A stretch of DNA of 13,907 nucleotides from Acidobacteriaceae bacterium. GTDB taxonomy: Bacteria; Acidobacteriota; Terriglobia; Terriglobales; Acidobacteriaceae. The notes beneath the pieces were generated by a model. It was given only the letters and a program-made list of their open reading frames with translations, was not told the origin of the DNA and made no database searches. The position numbers and the translations under genes are program-made. This document shows, piece after piece, positions 8,191 to 13,907 of this stretch. Numbering within the stretch: the stretch's first letter is position 1; the number at the start of each line of letters is the position of its first letter. Location: assembly GCA_003140705.1 (NCBI GenBank), contig PLKU01000401.1, forward strand, positions 1-13,907, given 5' to 3'.

Positions 8191-9096
8191 GTGATTCGCC
8201 GTCTTGTTGCTTTTTCACTTCTCGCTCTTGTCGCGCTTGCCGGGTGCCATTCCGGACAACCGACTCCCTCTCAGGCAACTGCCAGCCAGAACTTCAAGGT
8301 ATACAAGCTGCGCGGCAAGGTGGTCTCCACCAATATGGCCAAGGGCGAGGTCACAGTGGACCATGAGGCCATTCCCGGCTTTATGGATGCGATGACCATG
8401 CCCTATAACCTGAAGGACCCCACCATCCTGAGCGAGTTGCATCCGGGTGACGTGATCACAGCCGACGTCCTGGTTTCGCAGGATCCAAACGCGGATGTCC
8501 TTCTCGACCACATTGTTGTCGTAGCGCAGGCCAAGCCGGATTACAAGCCGGCGGTCTTTTATCACGTGCCGGCACCTGGAGATGTGGTACCGGATTTTAA
8601 GCTGCGCAATCAGGATGGGCGGACAATTCACTTTGGCCAGTTCAAAGGCAACGCGCTGTTGGTCACATTCATCTACACACGCTGTCCACTGCCAGACTTT
8701 TGCCCCCGCGTCACGCGCAACTTTGCGGCGGTGGACAAGCAGGTCGCGGCCGATCCGGAGTTGCGCGGCAAAACGCACCTGGTGTGTGTGAGCTTTGACC
8801 CCGAAAACGACACGCCGGAGCGGCTGCGGGCCTATGGGGCTACCTATATTGGCAGCGACTCAAAGAGTGCTTTTGCGGATTGGGATTTTGCTGTGCCGCA
8901 GAAGCCAGTGCTGCTGGAGATGGCCAAGTTCTTCGATGTGGGAATTACGAACGCGGCGGACGGTACCATCACCCACACGCTTTCAACCACACTGATTGGC
9001 GCTGATGGCAAAGTGGTGCGATTCTACCCAGGGAACGAATGGACCATTGAGGACGTGCTCTCGGAACTCAAGCGAATGGCTGGTGGCAAGGGCTGA
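8191..9096 (+). CDS. CusF-like/SCO1-SenC fusion lipoprotein (copper chaperone/thiol oxidoreductase)
   Basis: Predicted outward-facing lipoprotein of 301 residues, likely delivering copper to, or keeping thiols reduced in, the CuA centre of a haem-copper oxidase. The GTG at 8191 was chosen because it directly starts a lipoprotein signal: VIRR, a hydrophobic stretch and the lipobox LAGC with C19. The frame extends upstream to 7885 but that part overlaps addB and is not plausible protein. Residues ~35-95 form a CusF-like copper-binding domain with H58 and M65, M68, M70 (HEAIPGFMDAMTMPY). Residues ~125-300 are the SCO/thioredoxin fold with TRCPLPDFCP, giving C165-X5-C171 instead of the usual CXXXC, and H262 (THTLSTTLIGADGK) matching the third copper ligand. 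CX5C variants are familiar in SCO-like proteins, so function is probably kept. No oxidase genes adjoin it in the window. Confidence 0.9.
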   Translation: MIRRLVAFSLLALVALAGCHSGQPTPSQATASQNFKVYKLRGKVVSTNMAKGEVTVDHEAIPGFMDAMTMPYNLKDPTILSELHPGDVITADVLVSQDPNADVLLDHIVVVAQAKPDYKPAVFYHVPAPGDVVPDFKLRNQDGRTIHFGQFKGNALLVTFIYTRCPLPDFCPRVTRNFAAVDKQVAADPELRGKTHLVCVSFDPENDTPERLRAYGATYIGSDSKSAFADWDFAVPQKPVLLEMAKFFDVGITNAADGTITHTLSTTLIGADGKVVRFYPGNEWTIEDVLSELKRMAGGKG

Positions 9097-9192
9097 GAAA
9101 GGCCAAGTAGTGGTCAGACCACTAGTATATCATCCGAGGAAAGTCACAGATCAACAAAGGACACCCTCAAACAGACAAGGAGTGAAGAACCG
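9097..9192 (+). promoter_or_regulatory. Upstream region of the sugar kinase gene
   Basis: This 96-bp gap follows the SCO stop and holds the GntR-type palindrome, a TATCAT string (9128-9133) that could be a -10 just downstream of it, and AAGGAG (9177-9182) 10 nt before the kinase ATG. No convincing -35 or terminator for the SCO gene is visible. Confidence 0.5.
9108..9124. promoter_or_regulatory. Perfect 17-bp palindrome, GntR/FadR-family operator type
   Basis: TAGTGGTC-A-GACCACTA is an exact inverted repeat with 8-bp arms and a single central base. Its core TGGTCAGACCA matches the TGGTNNNACCA form known for FadR-subfamily GntR regulators, which often control sugar-acid and carboxylate genes. 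It lies 69 bp before the kinase ATG and over the probable promoter, so repression of the kinase is the natural reading. No GntR gene is in the window. Confidence 0.65.
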
Positions 9193-10275
9193 ATGAGCCA
9201 TGGATTAAATATCCGCAAGGGAGCGGAGTTGGATTTTTTGTCGCTGGGAGCGTTGGTGCACCGGCTCGATCCGGGGATTATCCCCTTTCGCAAGGCAACG
9301 GAGTGCCAGATCCACGTCAGCGGCGGCGAGTTCAACGTGGCTGCGAACCTCTCCGACTGTTTCGGATTGAAGACAGGCGTCGCCTCGGCGATGTCTGACT
9401 ATCCCATCGGCGACCTGATTGCCGAGCGAGTTCGCGCCATGGGCGTCAAGCCCTTCTACAAGCACTTCAAGCATGACGGCGTCACCGGTCCGAATATGGC
9501 GGCGGTGTACAGCGACCGTGGATTTGGCGTGCGTGCGCCGGTGGTTTTTTACAACCGGTCCAATGAGGCGGCGGCGCAACTCAAGGTTGGCGACTTCGAT
9601 TGGAAGAAGATCTTTGCCGGGGGCGTGAAGTGGGTGCATAGCGGCGGTATCTTCGCGGCGCTCTCGCCAACCACGGCCCCCTTGGCAGCGGAGATGATGC
9701 GTGAGGCCAAGGCCGCGGGAGCCATCACATCCTTTGATCTGAATTTCCGTGAGAAGCTGTGGAAGATCTCTGGCGGCAACGAGCGTGCCGTGGAGATCAT
9801 CAGCACCATCGTTGAGAACGTTGACGTCCTTGTCGGCAATGAAGAAGACCTGCAGAAGGGCCTGGGAATCCCGGGGCCGGAAGTTGCGGCCAAGTCGAAG
9901 CTCGATCCCAGCGTGTTCTTCGGCATGATCGACAACGTGGTTAAGAAGCATCCGCACGTGAAGGTGGTCGCGACTACTTTGCGTGAGGTACACGCCACCA
10001 ACCGCCATAGCTGGAGCGCGGTTGCCTGGATTGATGGCAAGACCTACACGGCTCCGACGGCTGAGTTGGATGTCATCGATCGCGTAGGAGGCGGTGACGG
10101 CTTTGCGGCCGGATTCATCTACGGCCTGCTGAGCGGTGTTACGCCGGATGAGGCCATTAAGCTGGGATGGGCTCACGGAGCGCTGCTAACCACCTTCCCT
10201 GGCGACACAACCATGGCCACGTTGGACCAGGTGCGTGCATTTGCCCAAGGCGGATCGGCGCGCATTCAAAGGTAG
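9193..10275 (+). CDS. PfkB-family sugar kinase (2-dehydro-3-deoxygluconokinase-like)
   Basis: Cytoplasmic ATP-dependent carbohydrate kinase of the ribokinase/PfkB fold, 360 residues. The N-terminal substrate signature appears as SGGEFNVAANL (43-53). The C-terminal signature is DVIDRVGGGDGFAAGFIYGL with the anion hole GGG (299-301) and catalytic base D302. The DRVGGGD form in place of the more general DTTGAGD, together with DLNFREKLW and VGNEEDL, recalls 2-keto-3-deoxygluconate kinases, the step that yields KDPG in uronate, pectin or alginate breakdown. A GntR-type operator just upstream fits a sugar-acid role. Start ATG 9193 is supported by AAGGAG 10 nt upstream. Other PfkB substrates (fructose, 5-dehydro-2-deoxygluconate, adenosine) cannot be excluded. 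The fold is certain, the substrate only moderate. Confidence 0.9.
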   Translation: MSHGLNIRKGAELDFLSLGALVHRLDPGIIPFRKATECQIHVSGGEFNVAANLSDCFGLKTGVASAMSDYPIGDLIAERVRAMGVKPFYKHFKHDGVTGPNMAAVYSDRGFGVRAPVVFYNRSNEAAAQLKVGDFDWKKIFAGGVKWVHSGGIFAALSPTTAPLAAEMMREAKAAGAITSFDLNFREKLWKISGGNERAVEIISTIVENVDVLVGNEEDLQKGLGIPGPEVAAKSKLDPSVFFGMIDNVVKKHPHVKVVATTLREVHATNRHSWSAVAWIDGKTYTAPTAELDVIDRVGGGDGFAAGFIYGLLSGVTPDEAIKLGWAHGALLTTFPGDTTMATLDQVRAFAQGGSARIQR

Positions 10276-10425
10276 ACAGAATACCCAAGTCACCGAGGCT
10301 GCCATCGATGTTTGAATCATTCGCATCTTTGGCCTCTTCCACATCATCCATGCATCTGGGGCCTGCCCTGTAGATTAGAGGGCAGGCCCTAGTATCCTTA
10401 AGGTTCAGTGGAAGGGAAGTATTGC
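10276..10425 (+). other. Intergenic region between kinase and small membrane protein
   Basis: 150 bp with the GC-rich stem-loop and the ribosome binding site GAAGGGAAG (10411-10419) of the next gene. No clear promoter hexamers were found. Confidence 0.5.
10358..10390 (+). terminator. GC-rich stem-loop after the kinase gene
   Basis: GGGGCCTGCCCT (10358-10369) pairs with AGGGCAGGCCCT (10379-10390), 11 Watson-Crick pairs plus one G-T, with a 9-nt GTAGATTAG loop. It lies 83 bp after the kinase stop. The following bases AGTATCCTTA are not a real T-tract, so it may be a weak or factor-assisted terminator, an mRNA-stabilising hairpin, or a protein site. Confidence 0.5.
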
Positions 10426-10806
10426 ATGGCGAAAGTTACATTGGTGTTTGGGGTTCTGTTGGCTGCATTGGGCCTGGCTGGTTACCTGGGCACGGGTAGT
10501 ATTCATTTCACCGCGCTCATTCCCTTGTGGTTTGGCCTGGCCTTGGGTCTTGGCGGATTCTTGGCGATTAGCCCCAGCGAGAACCGGCGCAAGCTGTTCA
10601 TGCACATCAATGTCACCGTTGCGCTGCTTGGCTTTATCGGCGCTACGGTTGAAGCTGTGCGGGGATACGTTCATGCCACGTCGGCCGGCATGCCGCCTGA
10701 CCAAATCGCATTGGCCTCAAAAGTCACGATGGCGGTGCTGCTTCTTATTTACGTGGTGATGTGCGTTCGCTCGTTTATTGCTGCTCGCCGTTCGGGAAAG
10801 GTCTAA
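10426..10806 (+). CDS. Small four-helix integral membrane protein, function unknown
   Basis: 126 residues with four predicted membrane helices: VTLVFGVLLAALGLAGYLG (~4-22), FTALIPLWFGLALGLGGFLAI (~27-47 region), an INVTVALLGFIGATVEAV stretch (~62-79) and VTMAVLLLIYVVMCV (~100-116), ending in a basic RSFIAARRSGK tail that should be cytoplasmic. I do not recognise a named family or catalytic motif. The ATG at 10426 is preferred over an in-frame GTG at 10408 because AAGGGA lies 8 nt before it. It ends 3 nt before the ABC exporter gene, so the two are probably co-transcribed, and a helper role for the exporter is possible but only inferred from position. Confidence 0.85.
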   Translation: MAKVTLVFGVLLAALGLAGYLGTGSIHFTALIPLWFGLALGLGGFLAISPSENRRKLFMHINVTVALLGFIGATVEAVRGYVHATSAGMPPDQIALASKVTMAVLLLIYVVMCVRSFIAARRSGKV

Positions 10807-10809
10807 AGC

Positions 10810-12696
10810 ATGGGAACCATGCGCGGCGGGGCGATGGGATTGAGCAATCGAGCCGAGCGCTCGTCACACGGACGCGGAGGGCGCAGCCAGGCTGACCTGC
10901 CCAAGCGGAAGCCTGAGTTGAAGAAGATCTGGCCACAGGTTCGTGCGTTGGTTGCACCACGCAAAGGCCTGATTGCGGCCGGCATGGTTCTGATGGTCAT
11001 CAACCGCGTGGCCGGCCTTGTGTTGCCCATCTCTTCAAAGCCCCTGCTCGACACAGTTCTCTCTGCGCAGCATCCACGGCCTGACCTTTTGCCCAGGATC
11101 ATCGCACTTGTCTTCTCGGCCATGTTGGTGCAGGCCATTACCTCTTACTCGCTCACACAACTGCTGTCAAAGGCCGGACAGCGTTTGATTGCCGAGATGC
11201 GCCGACAAGTCCAGCGCCATGTGGGCCTGCTCTCTGTGGCCTATTACGACGAGAACCGCACCGGCACGCTTGTGGCTCGCATCATGACCGATGTCGAGGG
11301 CGTGCGCAACCTGGTGGGCACTGGCCTGGTTGATTTTGTGGGCGGACTTTTGACGGCGGTGCTGGCATTTATCTGGCTCTTGCATCTCAGTGTCGTGGTT
11401 ACCCTCACAGTTTTCGCTGTGCTCGGTATTTTCGTCTTTTTCCTGCAGTACGGATTCAAGACCATTCGCCCCATCTTTCGCGACCGCGGCAAGATCAATG
11501 CCGATGTCACGGGGCGGCTCACCGAGTCACTGGGCGGCGTGCGCGTCATCAAGGGCTACCATGCGGAAGAGCGCGAGGCCACAGTCTTTGCCGCCGGAGT
11601 TGAGCGTCTGTTGGCCAATGTCATGCGGTCCCTGACCATGACTAGCACGCTCTCTGCCGCATCCACCACGGTTCTCGGGCTTGTTTCTGCGATCGTCATG
11701 TGGCTGGGCGGTCACAATGTTTTGGGGAGCACCTGGACTGTCGGTACCTATTTTCAATACAACATGTTTCTTGCCTTCATGATCGCCCCGGTCTTTCAGA
11801 TGGTGAACATTGGCACCCAGTTGACCGAAGCGTTTGCTGGCCTTGATCGCACAAACGAGATCATGTCGGAGATTGAAGAGAATCAGGTCCCCGGCCGCTC
11901 ACTGAAGATGCCGCCCATAAAGGGCACGGTGCGCTTTGAGGATGTCGAGTTCTCTTACGAAGCTGACAAGCCAGTCCTGCATGGCATCAGCTTTCTGGCC
12001 GAGCCGGGAACCGCTACCGCGCTGGTTGGTTCTTCCGGATCAGGCAAATCGACGATCATAAGCCTGCTCTGTGCCTTCCACACGCCGACAAGCGGGCGCG
12101 TGGTTGTAGACGACATTGATCTTGCGCAAGTGGACCTGAATACCTTCCGTTCGCAGTTGGGTGTTGTGCTTCAAGACTCATTTCTTTTTGACGGCACGAT
12201 TCGCGAGAACATTATGTTTTCCCGTCCAACGGCTACCGAGGAGCAGTTTCTCTTTGCCTGCCGCACTGCGCGCGTCGACGAGTTTGCCGAGCGCTTCGCA
12301 GAGGCTTACGACACCATCGTCGGCGAGCGCGGCGTGAAGCTCTCCGGCGGACAGCGGCAGCGTCTTTCCATCGCGCGCGCACTTCTTGCCGAGCCACGCA
12401 TCCTCATCCTCGATGAAGCCACCAGCTCCCTCGACTCTGAGTCAGAGGCCATGATTCAGGCCGGTCTTAACAAGCTGATGGAAGGTCGCACCACATTCGT
12501 CATCGCCCACCGACTTTCCACCATCCGTCGCGCTGACCAGATTCTGGTCGTCGAGCAGGGGCGCATCGTCGAGCGCGGCAATCACGCCGAGCTGTTTGCG
12601 CTGGGTGGCCGCTACTTCGATCTCTACACTCGCCAGCATGGGCTGGAGGCGAATCTGTTCCTTGCACCCGGAGAGGGCGACATCGTGCCTGTGTAG
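10810..12696 (+). CDS. ABC exporter half-transporter, TMD-NBD fusion (MsbA-like)
   Basis: Homodimer-type ABC exporter of 628 residues in the inner membrane. After a basic, glycine/arginine-rich N-terminus (~1-40) come the six-helix exporter domain (~55-340), with the coupling region SVAYYDENRTGTLVARIMTDVE, and then the ATPase. NBD motifs: Walker A GSSGSGKST (407-415, K413), Q-loop Q455 (VLQDSFLF), signature LSGGQRQR (from 511), Walker B ILILDEATSSLD (D535, E536), and H-loop H567 (VIAHRLST). All catalytic residues are present. The sequence looks most like the lipid A/phospholipid or multidrug (MsbA/LmrA/BmrA) group; the substrate cannot be read from sequence. AAAGG (10797-10801) lies 8 nt before the ATG, inside the preceding gene, so it is likely co-translated with the small membrane protein. 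ATG codons at residues 4 and 9 are alternative starts. Confidence 0.95.
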   Translation: MGTMRGGAMGLSNRAERSSHGRGGRSQADLPKRKPELKKIWPQVRALVAPRKGLIAAGMVLMVINRVAGLVLPISSKPLLDTVLSAQHPRPDLLPRIIALVFSAMLVQAITSYSLTQLLSKAGQRLIAEMRRQVQRHVGLLSVAYYDENRTGTLVARIMTDVEGVRNLVGTGLVDFVGGLLTAVLAFIWLLHLSVVVTLTVFAVLGIFVFFLQYGFKTIRPIFRDRGKINADVTGRLTESLGGVRVIKGYHAEEREATVFAAGVERLLANVMRSLTMTSTLSAASTTVLGLVSAIVMWLGGHNVLGSTWTVGTYFQYNMFLAFMIAPVFQMVNIGTQLTEAFAGLDRTNEIMSEIEENQVPGRSLKMPPIKGTVRFEDVEFSYEADKPVLHGISFLAEPGTATALVGSSGSGKSTIISLLCAFHTPTSGRVVVDDIDLAQVDLNTFRSQLGVVLQDSFLFDGTIRENIMFSRPTATEEQFLFACRTARVDEFAERFAEAYDTIVGERGVKLSGGQRQRLSIARALLAEPRILILDEATSSLDSESEAMIQAGLNKLMEGRTTFVIAHRLSTIRRADQILVVEQGRIVERGNHAELFALGGRYFDLYTRQHGLEANLFLAPGEGDIVPV

Positions 12697-12708
12697 AACC
12701 AGCGATGA

Positions 12709-12721
12709 TCCCGAAACGGGA
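12709..12721. repeat. Small palindrome TCCCGAAACGGGA
   Basis: Arms TCCCG/CGGGA are separated by AAA. It starts 13 nt after the ABC stop codon and could be an operator half for the IclR regulator or a weak hairpin at the exporter's 3' end; no T-tract follows. Confidence 0.45.
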
Positions 12722-12727
12722 GACGTA

Positions 12728-12776
12728 TCCCAATATCCGCCCCATCGAATCCCAATTCAAGAAATTCCGTCCCAAT
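12728..12776 (+). repeat. Three TCCCAAT direct repeats upstream of iclR-type gene
   Basis: Exact TCCCAAT copies begin at 12728, 12750 and 12770, spacings of 22 and 20 bp, close to two turns of DNA, and end 2 bp before the TTGACA at 12779. Such same-face repeats are typical of regulator-binding sites; autoregulation by the IclR protein is plausible but not shown. Confidence 0.5.
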
Positions 12777-12842
12777 ACTTGACATGGCTCTCGTGTGCTT
12801 GCAGACTAGAAATGTCACCATCCGGCGACACGGAGGACCATA

Positions 12843-13655
12843 ATGCGAGACACGGCGCCGCAAGGTACCTACAAAGTTCAGGCCCTGGACCGGGCGTTTG
12901 CCGTGTTGGACCTGCTCGGAGAGAGCGAAACACCGCTCGGTCTCGCCCAGGTGGCGTCCTCACTCCAGTTGCATAAAAGCACCGCGCACCGATTCCTCAT
13001 GGTTTTGGAGCGGCACCGCATGGTGGAACGCACCACAACCGGCAAGTACAGGCTGGGATTGAGGTTATTCGATTTTGGGAACAGGGCGATCGAGCAGTAT
13101 GACCTCAGGGATCGTGCTCAGCCACACCTGCGTCGCCTGGTCGCCGTGACCGAAGAGACTGCTCACCTCTGTGTTCTGGAGGCAGCGCGCGTCATCTATA
13201 TCGACAAGATTGAACCGGCACGCTCGGTTCGCATGATCACCCGAATCGGCGCCAGCAACCCGGTCCATTGCACTTCGGTAGGGAAGGCGATTCTTGCCTT
13301 CCTGCCTGAAGAGCGTGCCGCCGAGGTGGTCCGGCGCATCCGTTTTGAGCGGTTCACGCACCGCACCATCACCACTCCTGAGGCCTTGAAAGTTGAGATG
13401 GAGAAGACCCATCGCCGCGGCTATGCCGTTGACGACGAAGAGCTCGAAGAAGGTTTGCGCTGCATCGCCGTTCCACTTCTCGATGCCCAGCGCATGCCGG
13501 TGGCCGCGGTCAGCGTCTCCGGCCCGTCCTTCCGCGTAACCGCGCAGAAGCTGCCTTCCATCGCCAATCAGTTGCTGCAGTGTGTGCGCGGCATCTCCAC
13601 GGATATGGGGTACAGCTCCAGCGGTCGCGGCACTCGCGCTGCCTGGTCAGCATAA
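12843..13655 (+). CDS. IclR-family transcriptional regulator
   Basis: DNA-binding regulator of 270 residues. The N-terminal winged helix-turn-helix has LGLAQVASSLQLHKSTAHRFL (32-52, HTH) and wing MVERTTTGKYRLG (~60-72). The C-terminal effector domain shows HCTSVGKAILAFLP (142-155), GYAVDDEELEEGLRCIAVPL (193-212) and AAVSVSGP (221-228), where small acids usually bind. The family includes KdgR, PcaR and AllR, controlling sugar-acid, aromatic and purine catabolism, so regulation of the nearby keto-deoxy-sugar kinase is possible but the two genes are ~2.6 kb apart. Start ATG 12843 is supported by GGAGG 6 nt upstream. The C-terminal tail (~255-270, serine/glycine/arginine-rich) is likely disordered. 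The ligand is unknown. Confidence 0.94.
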   Translation: MRDTAPQGTYKVQALDRAFAVLDLLGESETPLGLAQVASSLQLHKSTAHRFLMVLERHRMVERTTTGKYRLGLRLFDFGNRAIEQYDLRDRAQPHLRRLVAVTEETAHLCVLEAARVIYIDKIEPARSVRMITRIGASNPVHCTSVGKAILAFLPEERAAEVVRRIRFERFTHRTITTPEALKVEMEKTHRRGYAVDDEELEEGLRCIAVPLLDAQRMPVAAVSVSGPSFRVTAQKLPSIANQLLQCVRGISTDMGYSSSGRGTRAAWSA

Positions 13656-13815
13656 CTGCGAAGCACCGTCCGCCTTTGTATCAGTCGATGGAACAGAAGC
13701 TGGCATCAGCGGTACGCGACATCTGTGTCGAAGGTTCTTCGAACCTTTGCTGCCGCTCGGCAGAATCGCCGAAAGAACGATAAGTCAACACGTCGCGTAG
13801 CGGTTGGGATTCAGT
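13656..13815. other. Intergenic region between convergent genes
   Basis: 160 bp between the IclR stop and the stop of the minus-strand gene at the right edge. Apart from two adjacent hairpins nothing was recognised; short open frames here lack any ribosome site or family resemblance. Confidence 0.5.
13731..13763. terminator. Two adjacent hairpins, candidate bidirectional terminator
   Basis: AAGGTTC-TTC-GAACCTT (13731-13747) is a perfect 7-bp stem with a 3-nt loop. CTGCCG-CT-CGGCAG (13750-13763) is a second perfect inverted repeat 2 nt later. They lie between convergent genes where bidirectional termination is expected, but no T-tract follows on either strand. Confidence 0.4.
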
Positions 13816-13907
13816 TTAGAGTTCGAGCGTGCCGTGAAGATACAAGCGCGCCGTGCCGGCAATTTTCACGCGATCACCAGCGATTGTGCACTGCATGGTT
13901 CCACCGC
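13816..13907 (-). CDS. C-terminal end of an unidentified protein, possibly PhzF/DapF-fold epimerase
   Basis: Minus-strand frame with TAA at 13818-13816, open to the window edge. The last 30 residues include MQCTIAGDRVKIAGTARL and end YLHGTLEL. A pattern of short beta strands ending in 'V-x-I-x-G-x-A ... G-x-L-x-L' is typical of the final strands of PhzF-type isomerases/epimerases, but 30 residues are too few to assign a family. The frame reads as protein-like and ends cleanly, and the convergent layout fits. The rest of the gene lies beyond the right edge. Confidence 0.5.
   Translation of the reverse strand, partial: GGTMQCTIAGDRVKIAGTARLYLHGTLEL

Larger units (their letters stand above)
12697..12842 (+). 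promoter_or_regulatory. Promoter/operator region of the IclR-family gene
   Basis: 146 bp with a consensus -35 TTGACA at 12779-12784. With 17-nt spacing the -10 would be CAGACT (12802-12807), a weak match, so an activator or another spacing may be needed. GGAGG (12832-12836) lies 6 nt before the ATG at 12843. Upstream of the -35 lie a palindrome and three direct repeats listed separately. Confidence 0.55.

Noticed and set aside
9205..10176. 323-codon minus-strand frame opposite the kinase
   Set aside because: The plus strand encodes a clear PfkB kinase with intact motifs; the antisense frame has no family features.
13580..13800. Small plus-strand frames after the IclR gene
   Set aside because: They overlap the IclR end and the hairpin region and have no ribosome site or recognisable sequence.
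1..13907. CRISPR array, insertion sequence, integrase or toxin-antitoxin module
   Set aside because: No regularly spaced long repeats, terminal inverted repeats, transposase-like or toxin-like proteins were found on either strand.

Overview
This is a GC-rich bacterial chromosomal window. The gene content is a siroheme nitrite/sulfite reductase, an AddA/AddB-type recombination pair, a CusF-SCO1 fusion lipoprotein, a PfkB-type keto-deoxy-sugar kinase, an ABC exporter and an IclR regulator. The protein flavour suggests an Acidobacteriota-like organism. That is an inference from style and content; no rRNA or marker gene is present to prove it. I see no mobile elements, CRISPR arrays, tRNA or rRNA genes.

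Minus-strand half (1-8111). Positions 1-1441 hold the N-terminal 480 codons of a NirA/CysI-family reductase whose 3' end lies outside the window. It is preceded by a 216-bp spacer with a strong hairpin plus T-tract in its own 5' leader, a candidate attenuator. Upstream, and read in the same direction, are two overlapping genes transcribed as addB-like (8111-5388) then addA (5395-1658), sharing 8 nt. Together they encode a double-strand-break processing helicase-nuclease. AddA has all the UvrD-type helicase motifs and a C-terminal PD-(D/E)XK nuclease. The partner lacks a Walker A but has its own PD-(D/E)XK nuclease framed by a four-cysteine Fe-S staple.

Plus-strand half (8191-13655). Divergent from addB by 79 bp is a lipoprotein that fuses a CusF-like copper-binding domain to an SCO1/SenC thioredoxin-fold domain. 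Next is a PfkB-family sugar kinase (probably 2-dehydro-3-deoxygluconate kinase-like), preceded by a perfect 17-bp palindrome of the GntR/FadR operator type. After a terminator-like stem comes a two-gene unit: a small four-helix membrane protein and, 3 nt later, an MsbA-like ABC exporter half-transporter. Then comes an IclR-family regulator whose upstream region carries a small palindrome and three TCCCAAT direct repeats spaced about two helical turns apart. The right edge holds the last ~30 codons of a convergent minus-strand gene, possibly of the PhzF/DapF epimerase fold.

How they fit together: addB-addA is an operon for DNA repair. The kinase and the IclR regulator could belong to sugar-acid (pectin/uronate) catabolism, but they are separated by an unrelated-looking membrane protein/exporter pair, so that link is only suggestive. 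No clearly new multi-gene system is visible. The most interesting signals are regulatory: the nirA-family leader hairpin, the GntR-type operator, the phased repeats before iclR, and -10-like boxes abutting both start codons of the addB/SCO divergent pair.
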